From Agriotes lineatus (Eukaryota > Arthropoda > Insecta > Coleoptera > Elateridae), in NCBI GenBank assembly GCA_940337035.1, contig CALNHX010005227.1, positions 1-64,000 of the forward strand: a DNA stretch of 64,000 bases, given 5' to 3'. A program made the position numbers and the translations under genes. Below the pieces are notes generated by a model. It made no database searches and was not told where the DNA came from. It saw nothing but the letters and a program-made list of their open reading frames with translations. Positions 11,391 to 24,083 of this stretch are shown here, one piece after another (position 1 is the first letter of the stretch; the number at the start of each line of letters is the position of its first letter).

Positions 11391-12945
11391 AATGTTGGCG
11401 GCATGGCTCGAAATGTTGACGGCATGGCTCGAAATGTTGGCGGCATGGCTCGGAATGTTGGCGGCATAGCTGGAAATGTTGGTGCCATGGCACGAAATGT
11501 TGGCGGCATGGCTCAAAATATTGATGGCATGGCTCGAAATGTTTGCGGCATGGCTTGAAATGTTGGCGGCATGGCTCGAAATGTTGACGGCATGGCTCGA
11601 AATGTTGGCGCCATGGCTCGGAATGTTGGCGGCATAGCTGGAAATGTTGGTGCCATGGCACGAAATGTTGGCGGCATGGCTCAAAATATTGATGGCATGG
11701 CTCGAAATGTTTGCGGCATGGCTTGAAATGTTGACGGCATGGCTCGAAGTGTTGGCGGCATAGCTCGAAATGTTGGCGGCATGGCTCGAAATGTTGGCGG
11801 CATGGCTCGAAATGTTGGCGACATGGCTTGAAATGTTGGCGGCATGGCTCGAAATGTTGACGGCATGGCTCGAAATGTTAGCGGCGTGGTTCGAAATGTT
11901 GGCGGCATGGCTCGAAATGTTGACGGCATGGCTCGAAATGTTGGCGGCATAGCTGGAAATGTTGGCGGCATAGCTCGAAATGTTGACGGCATGGCTCGAA
12001 ATGTTGGCGGCATGGCTCGGAATGTTGGCGGCATAGCTGGAAATGTTGGTGCCATGGCACGAAATGTTGGCGGCATGGCTCAAAATATTGATGGCATGGC
12101 TCGAAATGTTTGCGGCATGGCTTGAAATGTTGGCGGCATGGCTCGAAATGTTGACGGCATGGCTCGAAATGTTGGCGGCATGGCTCGGAATGTTGGCGGC
12201 ATAGCTGGAAATGTTGGTGCCATGGCACGAAATGTTGGCGGCATGGCTCAAAATATTGATGGCATGGCTCGAAATGTTTGCGGCATGGCTTGAAATGTTG
12301 GCGGCATAGCTGGAAATGTTGGCGGCATAGCTCGAAATGTTGACGGCATGGCTCGAAATGTTGGCGGCATGGCTCGGAATGTTGGCGGCATAGCTGGAAA
12401 TGTTGGTGCCATGGCACGAAATGTTGGCGGCATGGCTCAAAATATTGATGGCATGGCTCGAAATGTTGGTGGCATGGCTGGAAATGTTGGCGGCATGGCT
12501 CAAAATGTCGGCGGCTTGGCTCGAAATTTTGGTGGCATGGCTCGGAATGTTGGCGGCATAGCTGGAAATGTTGGTGCCATGGCACGAAATGTTGGCGGCA
12601 TGGCTCAAAATATTGATGGCATGGCTCGAAATGTTGGCGACATGGCTTGAAATGTTGGCGGCATGGCTCGAAATGTTGACGGCATGGCTCGAAATGTTAG
12701 CGGCGTGGCTCGAAATGTTGGCGGCATGGCTCGAAATGTTGACGGCATGGCTCGAAATGTTAGCGGCGTGGCTCGAAATGTTGGCGGCATGGCTTGAAAT
12801 GTTGGCGGCATAGCTGGAAATGTTGGCGGCATAACTCGAAATGTTGACGGCATGGCTCGAAATGTTGGCGGCATGGCTCGGAATGTTGGCGGCATAGCTG
12901 GAAATGTTGGTGCCATGGCACGAAATGTTGGCGGCATGGCTCAAA
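11391..12945 (-). repeat. HOR-A block, second copy
   Basis: This is a return of the palindrome-marked HOR. GTGCCATGGCAC copies start at 11,482, 11,650, 12,049, 12,217, 12,406, 12,574 and 12,910. The intervals 168, 399, 168, 189, 168 and 336 bp are all exact multiples of 21. The run 11,482-12,365 matches 1,637-2,520 at an offset of 9,845 bp; near its right end the offset becomes 9,615, showing that whole monomers have been lost or gained between copies. Confidence 0.85.
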
Positions 12946-15475
12946 ATATTGATGGCATGGCTCGAAATGTTTGCGGCATGGCTCGAAATGTTGGCGCCAT
13001 GGCTCGAAATGTTGGCGGCATGGCTCGAAATTTTGGCGGCGTGGCTTTAAATGTTGGCGGCATGGCTCGAAATGTTGGCGGCATGGCTCAAAATGATGGC
13101 GGCATGGCTCGAAATCTTGGCGGCATGGCTCTAAATGTTGGCGGCATGGCTCCAAATGTTCTCGGCATGACTCGAAATGTTGACGGTATGGCTCGAAATG
13201 TTGGCGGCATGGCTCGAAATGTTGGCGGCATGGCTCCAAATGTTGGCGGCATGGCTCCAAATGTTGGCGGCGTGGCTCCAAATGTTGGCGACTTGGCTCG
13301 AAATGTGGGCGGCATGGCTCGAAATGTTGGCGGCATGGCTCAAAATGTTGGCGGCCTGGCTCGAAATGTTGGCGGCATGGCTCGAAATGTTGGCGCCATG
13401 GCTCGAAATGTTGGCGGCATGGCTGGACATGTTGACGGCATGGCTCGAAATGTTAGCGGCATGGCTCGAAATGTTTACGGCATGGCTCCAAATGTTGGCG
13501 GCATGGCTCGAAATGTTGGCGTCATAGCTCCAAATGTTGCAGAGTGGTTCGAAATGTTGGCGGCATGGCTCGAAATGTTGGCAGCATGGCTCGAAATGTT
13601 GGCAGCATGGCTCGAAATGTTGGCGGCATGGTACGAAATGTTGGCGGCATGGCTCGAAATGATGACGGCATGGCTCAAAGTGTTGGCGGCATGGCTCGAA
13701 GTGTTGGCGGCATGGCTAGAAGTGTTGGCCGCATGACTCGAAATGTTGGCGGCATGGCTCGAAGTGTTGGCGGCGTGGCTCGAAATGTTGGCGGCAGGGC
13801 TCGAAATGTTGGCGGCACGGCTCGAAATGTTGGCGGCATGGCTCGAAATTTTGGCTGCATGGCTCGAAATGTTGGCGGCATGGCTCGAAATTTTGGCGTC
13901 ATGGCTCGAAATGTTGGCGGCATGGCTCGAAATGTTGGCGGCATGGCTCGAAATGTTGACGGCATGGCTCGAAATGTTGCCGGCATGGCTCAAAGTGTTG
14001 GCGGCATGGCTCGAAATGTTGGCGGCATGGCTCGAAATGTTGACGGCATTGCTCGAAATGTTGGCGGCATGGCTCGAAATGTTGGCGGCAAGGCTCGAAA
14101 TGTTGGCAGCATGGCTCGAAATGTTGGCGGCATGGTACGAAATGTTGGCGGCATGGCTCGAAATGTTGACGGCATGGCTCGAAATGTTGGCGGCATGGCT
14201 CGAAGTGTTGGCGGCATGGCTCGAGGTCTTGCCGGCGTGGCTCGAAATGTTGGCGGCATGGCTCGAAATGTTGGCGGCACGGCTCGAAATGTTGGCGGCA
14301 TGGCTCGAAATTTTGGCGGCATGGCTCGAAATGTTGGCGGCATGGCTCGAAATGTTGGCGGCATGGCTCGACATGTTGGTGGGATGGCTCGAAATGTTGG
14401 CGGCGTGCTCCAAATGTTGTCGGCGTGGCTCGAAATGTTGGCGACATTTCTCGAAATGTTGGCGGAATTGCTGGAAATGCTGGCGGCATGGCTCGAAATG
14501 TTGGCGGCATGGCTCGAAATGTTGGCGGCAAGGCTCAAAATGTTGGCGGCATGGCTCGAAATGGCGGCATGACTCGAAATGTTGGCGGCATGGCTCGAAA
14601 TGTTGGCGGCATGGCTCAAAATGTTGGCGGCATAGCTCGAAATGTTGGCGGCATGGCTCGAAATGTTGGCGGCATGGCTCAAAATGTTGGCGGCATGGCT
14701 CGAAATGTTGGCGGCATGGCTCGAAATGTTGGTGGCATGGCTCGAAATGTTGGCGGCATGGCTCGAAATGTTGGCGGCATGGCTCAAAATGTCGGCGGCA
14801 TAGCTCGAAATGTTGGCGGCCTGGCTCGAAATGTTGGCGGCATAGCTGGAAATGTTGGCGGCATGGCTCGAAATTTTGGCGGCATGGCTCGAAATGTTTG
14901 CGGCATGGCTCGAAATGTTGGCGTCATGGCTCGAAATGTTGGCGGCATGGCTCCAAATGTTGGCGGCGTGGCTTTAAATGTTGGCGGCATGGCTCGAAAT
15001 GTTGGCGGCATGGCTCGAAATGTTGGCGGCATAGCTGGAAATGTTGGCGGCATGGCTCGAAATGTTGACGGCATGGCTCGAAATGTTGGCGGCATGGCTC
15101 GGAATGTTGACGGCATAGCTGGAAATGTTGGCGGCATGGCTCGAAATGTTGGCGGCATGGCTCGAAATGTTGACAGCATGGCTCGAAACGTTTGCGGCAT
15201 GGCTCGAAATGTTGGCGCCAGGGCTCGAAATGTTGGCGGCATGGCTCGAAATTTTGGCAGCGTGGCTTTAAATGATGGATGCATGGTTCGAAATGTTGGC
15301 GGCATGGCTCGAAATGTTGGCGGCATAGCTGGAAATGTTGGCGGCATGGCTCGAAATGTTGACGGCATGGCTCGAAATGTTGGCGGCATGGCTCGAAATG
15401 TTTGCGGCATGGCTCGAAATGTTGGCGTCATGGCTCGAAATGTTGGCGGCATGGCTCCAAATGTTGGCGGCGTGG
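12855..15475 (-). repeat. HOR-B segment, second copy
   Basis: Near-identical repeat of 3,240-5,860 at 9,615-9,616 bp. The only clear differences noticed are a single T near 13,181 that is missing in the first copy, and divergence beginning near 15,475, where this copy reads CTTTAAGTG. The variant order is otherwise the same in the stretches compared. Confidence 0.88.
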
Positions 15476-16293
15476 CTTTAAGTGTTGGCGGCATGGCTCG
15501 AAATGTTGGCGGCATGGCTCGAAATGTTGGCGGCATAGCTGGAAATGTTGGCGGCATGGCTCGAAATGTTGGCGGCATGGCTCGAAATGTTGACAGCATG
15601 GCTCGAAATGTTTGCGGCATGGCTCGAAATGTTGGCGCCAGGGCTCGAAATGTTGGCGGCATGGCTCGAAATTTTGGCAGCGTGGCTTTAAATGTTGGAT
15701 GCATGGTTCGAAATGTTGGCGGCATGGCTCGAAATGTTGGTGGCATGGCTCGAAATGTTGGCGGCATGTCTCGAAATGTTGGCGGCATGGCTCGAAGTGT
15801 TGGCGGCATGGCTCGAGGTGTTAGCGGAATGGCTCGAAATGTTGGCGGCATGGCTCAAAATGTTGGCGGCATTGCTTGAAATGTTGCCGGCATGGCTCGA
15901 AGTGTTGGCGACATAGCTAGAAATGTTGGCGGCATGGCTCGAAATGTTGGCGGCATGGCTCGATATGTTGGCGGCATGGCTCGAAATGTTGGCGGCAAGG
16001 CTCGAAATGTTGGCGGCATGGCTCGAAATTACGGCATGACTCGAAATGTTGGCGGCATGGCTCGAAATGTTGGCGGCATGGCTCGAAGTGTTGGCGGCGT
16101 GGCTCGAACTGTTGGCGGCATGGCTCGAAATGTTGGCGGCACGGCTCGAAATGTTGGCGGCATGGCTCGAAATTTTGGCTGCATGGCTCGAAATGTTGGC
16201 GGCATGGCTCGAAATTTTGGCGGCATGGCTCGAAATGTTGGCGGCATGGCTCGAAGTGTTGGCGTCATGTTTCGAAATGTTGGCGGCATGGCT

Positions 16294-17092
16294 CAAAGTG
16301 TTGACGGCATGGCTAGAAATGTTGGCGGCATGGCTAGAAATGTTGGCGGCATGGTTCGAACTGTTGGCGGCATGGCTCGAAATGTTGGCGGGATGGCTCG
16401 AAACGTTGGCGGTGTGGCTCCAAATGTTGGCGACGTGGCTAGAAATGTTGGCGACATGTCTCGAAATGTTGGCGGCATGGCTCGAAATGTCGGCGGCTTT
16501 TTTTGAAATGTTGGCGGCATGGCTCGAAATGTTGGCGGCATGGCTCGAAATGTTAGCGGCATGGCTGGAAATGCTGGCGGCATTGCTCGAAATGTTGGCG
16601 GCATGGCTCGAAATGTTGGCGGCATGGCTCGAAATGGCGGCATGACTCGAAATGTTGGCGGCATGGCTAGAAGTGTTGGCGGCATAGCTCAAAATGTTGG
16701 CGGCATGGCTCGAAATGTTGGCGGCATGGCTCGAAATGTTGGCGGCATGGCTCGAAATGTTGGCGGCATGGCTCGAAATGTTGGCGGCATGACTCGAAAT
16801 GTTGGCGGCATGGCTCGAAATGATGGCGGCATGGCTTGAAATGTTGGCGGCATGGCTCCAAATGTTGGCGGCATGGCTCAAAATGTTGGCGGCATGGCTC
16901 GAAATGTTGGCGGCATGGCTCGAAATGTTGGCGGCATGGCTCGAAATGGCGGCATGGCTCGAAATGTTGGCGGCATACCTGGAAATGTTGGCGGCATGGC
17001 TCGAAATGTTGGCGGAATGGCTCGAAATGTTGGCGGCGTGGCACGAAATGTTGGCGGCCTGGCTCGATATGTTGGCGGCATGGCTCGAGGTG
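16294..17092 (-). repeat. HOR-C core, left copy 3
   Basis: Same ordered variant series as 6,635-7,435, with T7 at 16,498-16,504. It contains an additional 18-bp short unit (AAATGGCGG) near 16,945 that copies 1 and 2 lack. Confidence 0.83.
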
Positions 17093-18300
17093 TTGGCGGC
17101 ATGGCTCGAAATGTTGGCGGCATGGCTCGAAATGTTGACGGCATGGCTGGAAATGTTGGCGGCATGGCTCGAAATGTTGGCGGCATGGCTCGAAATGTTG
17201 GCGGCGTGGCACGAAATGTTGGCGGCATGGCTCAAAATGTTGGCGGCATGGCTGGAAATGTTGGCGGCATGGCTCGAAATGTTGGCGGCATGGCTCAAAA
17301 TGTTGGCGGCATGACTCGAAATGTTGGCGTCATGGCTCGAAATGTTGGCGGCATGCCTCGAAATGTTGGCGGCATGGCTCGAAGTGTTGGCGGCATGGCT
17401 CGAGGTGTTAGCGGAATGGCTCGAAATGTTGGCGGCATGGCTCAAAAAATTTTCGGCATAGCTAGGAATGTTGGCGGCATGGCTCGAAATGTTGGCGGCA
17501 TGGCTCGATATGTTGGCGGCATGGCTCGAAATGTTGGCGGCATGGCTCGAAGTGTTGTCGGCATGGCTCGAGGTGTTAGCGGAATGGCTCGAAATGTTGG
17601 CGGCATGGCTCAAAATGTTTTCGGCATGGGTTGAAATGTTGGCGGCATGGCTCGAAGTGTTGGCGGCATGGCTCGAAGTGTTGGCGGCATGGCTCGAGGT
17701 GTTAGCGGAATGGCTCGAAATGTTGGCGGCATGGCTCAAAATGTTTTCGGCAAGGCTCGAAATGTTGGCGGCATGTCTCGAAATGTTGGCGGCATGGCTC
17801 GAAGTGTTGGCGGCATGGCTCGAGGTGTTAGCGGAATGGCTCGAAATGTTGGCGGCATGGCTCAAAATGTTGGCGGCATGGCTTGAAATGTTGCCGGCAT
17901 GGCTCGAAGTGTTGGCGACATAGCTAGAAATGTTGGCGGCATGGCTCGAAATGTTGGCGGCATGGCTCGATATGTTGGCGGCATGGCTCGAAATGTTGGC
18001 GGCAAGGCTCGAAATGTTGGCGGCATGGCTCGAAATTATGGCATGACTCGAAATGTTGGCGGCATGGCTCGAAATGTTGGCGGCATGGCTCGAAGTGTTG
18101 GCGGCGTGGCTCGAAATGTTGGCGGCATGGCTCGAAATGTTGGCGGCACGGCTCGAAATGTTGGCGGCATGGCTCGAAATTTTGGCTGCATGGCTCGAAA
18201 TGTTGGCGGCATGGCTCGAAATTTTGGCGGCATGGCTCGAAATGTTGGCGGCATGGCTCGAAGTGTTGGCGTCATGTTTCGAAATGTTGGCGGCATGGCT

Positions 18301-19018
18301 CAAAGTGTTGACGGCATGGCTAGAAATGTTGGCGGCATGGCTAGAAATGTTGGCGGCATGGTTCGAACTGTTGGCGGCATGGCTCGAAATGTTGGCGGGA
18401 TGGCTCGAAACGTTGGCGGTGTGGCTCCAAATGTTGGCGACGTGGCTAGAAATGTTGGCGACATGTCTCGAAATGTTGGCGGCATGGCTCGAAATGTTGG
18501 CGGCTTTTTTTGAAATGTTGGCGGCATGGCTCGAAATGTTGGCGGCATGGCTCGAAATGTTAGCGGCATGGCTGGAAATGCTGGCGGCATTGCTCGAAAT
18601 GTTGGCGGCATGGCTCGAAATGTTGGCGGCATGGCTCGAAATGGCGGCATGGCTCGAAATGTTGGGGGCATGGCTCGAAATGTTGGCGGCATGGCTCGAA
18701 AGGTAGGCGGCATGACTCGAAATGTTGGCGGCATGGCTCGAAATGATGGCGGCATGGCTTGAAATGTTGGCGGCATGGCTCCAAATGTTGGCGGCATGGC
18801 TCAAAATGTTGGCGGCATGGCTCGAAATGTTGGCGGCATGGCTCGAAATGTTGGCGGCATGGCTCGAAATGTTGGCGGCATGGCTCGAAATGTTGGCGGC
18901 ATACCTGGAAATGTTGGCGGCATGGCTCGAAGTGTTGGCGGCATGGCTCGAAATGTTGGCGGCGTGGCACGAAATGTTGGCGGCCTGGCTCGATATGTTG
19001 GCGGCATGGCTCGAGGTG
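18301..19018 (-). repeat. HOR-C core, left copy 4 (shortened)
   Basis: Same marker order, with T7 at 18,505-18,511, but only 718 bp against about 800 in the other left copies, so several monomers are missing between the short-unit marker and the TTCCAGGTATG-type unit. It carries private variants (TTGGGGGCATGG near 18,664, GAAAGGTAGG near 18,700). Confidence 0.8.
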
Positions 19019-22000
19019 TTGGCGGCATGGCTCGAAATGTTGGCGGCATGGCTCGAAATGTTGACGGCATGGCTGGAAATGTTGGCGGCATGGCTCGAAA
19101 TGTTGGCGGCATGGCTCGAAATGTTGGCGGCGTGGCACGAAATGTTGGCGGCATGGCTCGAAATGTTGGCGGCATGGCTGGAAATGTTGGCGGCATGGCT
19201 CGAAATGTTGGCGGCATGGCTCAAAATGTTGGCGGCATGGCTCGAAATGTTGGCGTCATGGCTCGAAATGTTGGCGGCATGTCTCGAAATGTTGGCGGCA
19301 TGGCTCGAAGTGTTGGCGGCATGGCTCGAGGTGTTAGCGGAATGGCTCGAAATGTTGGCGGCATGGCTCAAAATGTTTTCGGCATAGCTAGGAATGTTGG
19401 CGGCATGGCTCGAAATGTTGGCGGCATGGCTCGATATGTTGGCGGCATGGCTCGAAATGTTGGCGGCATGGCTCGAAGTGTTGGCGGCATGGCTCGAGGT
19501 GTTAGCGGAATGGCTCGAAATGTTGGCGGCATGGCTCAAAATGTTTTCGGCATGGGTTGAAATGTTGGCGGCATGGCTCGAAGTGTTGGCGGCATAGCTA
19601 GAAATGTTGGCGGCATGGCTCGAAATGTTGGCGGCATGACTCGATATGTTGGCGGCATGGCTCGAAATGTTGGCGGCAAGGCTCGAAATGTTGGCGGCAT
19701 GGCTCGAAATGGCGGCATGACTTGAAATGTTGGCGGCATGGCTCGAAGTGTTGGCGGCATAGCTCGAAATGTTGGCGGCATGGCTCGAAGTGTTGGCGGC
19801 AAGGCTCAAAATGTTGGCGGCATGGCTCGAAATGGCGGCATGACTCGAAATGTTGGCGGCATGGCTCGAAATGTTGGCGGCATGGCTCAAAATGTTGGCG
19901 GCATAGGTCGAAATGTTGGCGGCATGACTCGAAATGTTGGCGGCATGGCTCAAAATGTTGGCGGCATGGCTCGAAATGTTGGCGGCATGGCTCGAAATGT
20001 TGGTGGCATGGCTCGAAATGTTGGCGGCATGGCTCGAAATGTTGGCGGCATGGCTCAAAATGTCGGCGGCATAGCTCGAAATGTTGGCGGCATGTCTCGA
20101 AATGTTGGCGGCATAGCTGGAAATGTTGGCGGCATGGCTCGAAATTTTGGCGGCATGGCTCGAAATGTTTGCGGCATGGCTCGAAATGTTGGCGTCATGG
20201 CTCGAAATGTTGGCGGCAAGGCTCCAAATGTTGGCGGCGTGGCTTTAAATGTTGGCGGCATGGCTCGAAATGTTGGCGGCATGGCTCGAAATGTTGGCGG
20301 CATAGCTGGAAATGTTGGCGGCATGGCTCGAAATGTTGACGGCATGGCTCGAAATGTTGGCGGCATGGCTCGGAATGTTGACGGCATAGCTGGAAATGTT
20401 GGCGGCATGTCTCGAAATGTTGGCGGCATGGCTCGAAATGTTGACAGCATGGCTCGAAATGTTTGCGGCATGGCTCGAAATGTTGGCGCCAGGGCTCGAA
20501 ATGTTGGCGGCATGGCTCGAAATTTTGGCAGCGTGGCTTTAAATGTTGGATGCATGGTTCGAAATGTTGGCGGCATGGCTCGAAATGTTGGTGGCATGCC
20601 TCGAAATGTTGGCGGCATGTCTCGAAATGTTGGCGGCATGGCTCGAAGTGTTGGCGGCATGGCCCGAGGTGTTAGCGGAATGGCTCGAAATGTTGGCGGC
20701 ATGGCTCAAAATGTTGGCGGCATGGCTTGAAATGTTGCCGGCATGGCTCGAAGTGTTGGCGACATAGCTAGAAATGTTGGCGGCATGGCTCGAAATGTTG
20801 GCGGCATGGCTCGATATGTTGGCGGCATGGCTCGAAATGTTGGCGGCAAGGCTCGAAATGTTGGCGGCATGGCTCGAAATTACGGCATGACTCGAAATGT
20901 TGGCGGCATGGCTCGAAATGTTGGCGGCATGGCTCGAAGTGTTGGCGGCGTGGCTCGAAATGTTGGCGGCATGGCTCGAAATGTTGGCGGCACGGCTCGA
21001 AATGTTGGCGGCATGGCTCGAAATTTTGGCTGCATGGCTCGAAATGTTGGCGGCATGGCTCGAAATTTTGGCGGCATGGCTCGACATGTTGGCGGCATGG
21101 CTCGAAATGGCGGCATGACTCGAAATGTTGGCGGCATGGCTAGAAGTGTTGGCGGCATAGCTCAAAATGTTGGCGGCATGGCTCGAAATGTTGGCGGCAT
21201 GGCTCGAAATGTTGGGGGCATGGCTCGAAATGTTGGCGGCATGGCTCGAAATGTTGGCGGCATGACTCGAAATGTTGGCGGCATGGCTCGAAATGATGGC
21301 GGCATGGCTTGAAATGTTGGCGGCATGGCTCCAAATGTTGGCGGCATGGCTCAAAATGTTGGCGGCATGGCTCGAAATGTTGGCGGCATGGCTCGAAATG
21401 TTGGCGGCATGGCTCGAAATGTTGGCGGCATGGCTCGAAATGTTGGCGGCATACCTGGAAATGTTGGCGGCATGGCTCGAAATGTTGGCGGCATGGCTCG
21501 AAATGTTGGCGGCGTGGCACGAAATGTGGGCGGCCTGGCTCGATATGTTGGCGGCATGGCTCGAAGTGTTGGCGGCATGGCTCGAAATTTTGGCGGCATG
21601 GCTCGAAATGTTGACGGCATGGCTGGAAATGTTGGCGGCATTGCTCGAAATGTTGGCGGCATGGCTCGAAATGTTGGCGGCGTGGAACGAAATGTTGGCG
21701 GCATGCCTCGAAATGTTGGCGGCATGGCTGGAAATGTTGGCGGCATGGCTCGAAATGTTGGCGGCATGGCTCAAAATGTTGGCGGCATGGCTCGAAATGT
21801 TGGCGTCATGGCTCGAAATGTTGGCGGCATGTCTCGAAATGTTGGCGGCATGGCTCGAAGTGTTGGCGGCATGGCTCGAGGTGTTAGCGGAATGACTCGA
21901 AATGTTGGCGGCATGGCTCAAAATGTTTTCGGCATAGCTAGGAATGTTGGCGGCATGGCTCGAAATGTTGGCGGCATGGCTCGATATGTTGGCGGCATGG

Positions 22001-22440
22001 CTCAAAATGTTGGCGGCATGGCTCGAAGTGTTGGCGGCATGGCTCGAGGTGTTAGCGGAATGGCTCGAAATGTTGGCGGCATGGCTCAAAATGTTTTCGG
22101 CATTGGTTGAAATGTTGGCGGCATGGCTCGAAGTGTTGGCGGCATAGCTAGAAATGTTGGCGGCATGGCTCGAAATGTTGGCGGCATGACTCGATATGTT
22201 GGCGGCATGGCTCGAAATGTTGGCGGCAAGGCTCGAAATGTTGGCGGCATGGCTCGAAATGGAGGCATGACTTGAAATGTTGGCGGCATGGCTCGAAGTG
22301 TTGGCGGCATAGCTCGAAATGTTGGCGGCATGGCTCGAAATGTTAGCGGCATGGCTCGAAATGTTGGCGGCATGGCTCGAAATGTTGGTGGCATGGCTCG
22401 AAATGTTGGCGCAATGGCTCGAAATGTTGGCGGCATGGCT

Positions 22441-24067
22441 CAAAATGTCGGCGGCTTAGCTCGAAATTTTGGCGGCATGGCTCGAAAGTTGTCGGCATAG
22501 CTGGAAATGTTCGCGGCATGGCTCGAAATGTTGACGGCATGGCTCGTAATGTTTGCGGCATGGCTCGAAATGTTGGCGCCATGGCTCGAAATGTTGGCGG
22601 CATGGCTCGAAATGTTAGCGGCGTGGCTCGAAATGTTGGCGGCATGGCTTGAAATGTTGGCGACATAGCTGGAAATGTTGGCGGCATGGCTCGAAATGTT
22701 GACGGCATGGCTCGAAATGTTGGCGGCATGGCTCGGAATGTTGGCGGCATAGTTGGAAATGTTTGCGGCATGGCTCGAAATGTTGGCGCCATGGCTCGAA
22801 ATGTTGGCGGCATGGCTCGAAATGTTAGCGGCGTGGCTCGAAATGTTGGCGGCATGGCTTGAAATGTTGGCGACATAGCTGGAAATGTTGGCGGCATGGC
22901 TCGAAATGTTGACGGCATGGCTCCAAATGTTGGCGGCATGGCTCGAAATGTTGGCGTCATAGCTCCAAATGTTGCAGAGTGGTTCGAAATGTTGGCGGCA
23001 TGGCTCGAAATGTTGGCGGCATGGCTCGAAATGTTGGCAGCATGGCTCGAAATGTTGGCGGCATGGTACGAAATGTTGGCGGCATGGCTCGAAATGATGA
23101 CGGCATGGCTCGAAATGTTGGCGACATGGCTCGAAGTGTTGGCGGCATGGCTAGAAGTGTTGGCCGCATGGCTCGAAATGTTGGCGGAATGGCTCGAAGT
23201 GTTGGCGGCGTGTCTCGAAATGTTGGCGGCAGGGCTCGAAATGTTGGCGGCACGGCTCGAAATGTTGGCGGCATGGCTCGAAATTTTGGCTGCATGGCTC
23301 GAAATGTTGGCGGCATGGCTCGAAATTTTGGCGGCAAGGCTCGAAATGTTGGCGACATGGTTCGAAATGTTGGCGGCATGGCTCGAAATGTTGACGGCAT
23401 GGCTCAAAATGTTGCCGGCATGGCTCAAAGTGTTGGCGGCATGGCTCGAAATGTTGGCGGCATGGCTCGAAATGTTGGCGACAGGGCTCGAAATGTTGAC
23501 GGCATGGCGCGAAATGTTGGCGGCATGGGTCAAAATGTTGCCGGCATGGCTCAAAGTGTTGGCGGCATGGCTTGAAATGTTGGCGGCATGGCTCGAAATG
23601 TTGGCGGAATGGCTTGAAATGTTGACGGTATGGCTCGAAATGTTGGCGGCATGGGTCGAAATGTTGGCGGCATGGCTCGAAATGTTGGCGGCATGGCTCG
23701 AAATGTTGGCAGCATGACTCGAAATGTTGGCGGCATGTTACGAAATGTTGGCGGCATGGCTCGAAATGTTGGCAGCATGGCTCGAAATGTTGGCGGCATG
23801 GCTCGAAATGTTGGCAGCATGGCTCGAAATGTTGGCGGCATGTTACGAAATGTTGGCGGCATGGCTCGAAATGTTGACGGCATGGCTCGAAATGTTGGCG
23901 GCATGGCTCGAAGTGTTGGCGGCATGGCTCGAAGTGTTGGCGGCGTGGCTCGAAATGTTGGCGGCATGGCTCGAAATGTTGGCGGCATGGCTCGAAGTGT
24001 TGGCGGCATGGCTCGACATGTTGGTGGGATGGCTCGAAATGTTGGCGGCATGGCTCGAAGTGTTGGC
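22441..24067 (-). repeat. Junction-proximal U21, HOR-B-related
   Basis: This is the last part of the left arm before the polarity switch. It reuses HOR-B markers: the TTGCAGAGTGGTTCG unit occurs near 22,972 as it does near 3,922 and 13,538. Two similar blocks of a little over 200 bp occur at about 22,540-22,700 and 22,760-22,920. The last unit ends in AAGTGTTGGC and is followed directly by U11 array A. Confidence 0.82.
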
Positions 24068-24083
24068 GCCATTGCCATGCCAT
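24060..24083. other. U21/U11 polarity-switch junction
   Basis: This is the only place where U21 polarity reverses. The left-arm unit ends GTGTTGGC and is followed by GCCATTGCCATGCC, creating the 8-bp palindrome TGGCGCCA at the join. The corresponding left edges of arrays B and C read AACACTTCGAGCCATTGCC instead, with U21 in the opposite orientation. The simplest reading is an inversion or head-to-head join with one breakpoint at this edge. An assembly misjoin is not excluded. Confidence 0.85.

Larger units (their letters stand above)
15476..22440 (-). repeat. HOR-C domain, second macro-copy
   Basis: This U21 block corresponds to 5,860-11,390 and extends further. Relative to the first macro-copy it has two extra monomers near 15,723-15,765, which changes the offset from 9,617 to 9,659 bp. 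A marker series (GACATAGCTAG through the ATTACGG or ATTATGG short unit) begins near 15,892, 17,899 and 20,743. Two full HOR-C cores lie inside (16,294-17,092 and 18,301-19,018). A third, near 21,080-21,570, is partial because the homopolymer part is missing. Confidence 0.82.
1..24067 (-). repeat. Left-arm 21-bp satellite (U21) array, minus polarity
   Basis: The whole stretch is a head-to-tail array of a 21-bp monomer. On the minus strand the monomer reads GCCATGCC followed by GCCAACATTTCGA; on the plus strand it appears as repeated GGCATGGCTCGAAATG. Division by 21 gives about 1,146 units. Phase is kept over kilobases with few indels, for example a 1-bp loss near 258, one near 2,536, one near 3,565 and one near 5,857. 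Common variants are TCGA to TTGA or TCAA, GGCGGC to GACGGC, and CATGG to CATAG. All six frames are open in the consensus (7 codons per unit, for example MARNVGG), but each frame is stopped repeatedly by variant units and none is protected, which argues against coding. The array runs off the left end of the window. No gene, RNA or promoter is visible in it. Confidence 0.97.

Noticed and set aside
9336..20058. Long minus-strand frames of 1,202 and 1,456 codons with a 7-residue repeat (ANISSHA type) in the left arm
   Set aside because: All six frames of the 21-bp unit are open. Variant units introduce stops in each frame without preference, and indels are not compensated. They read as non-coding satellite.
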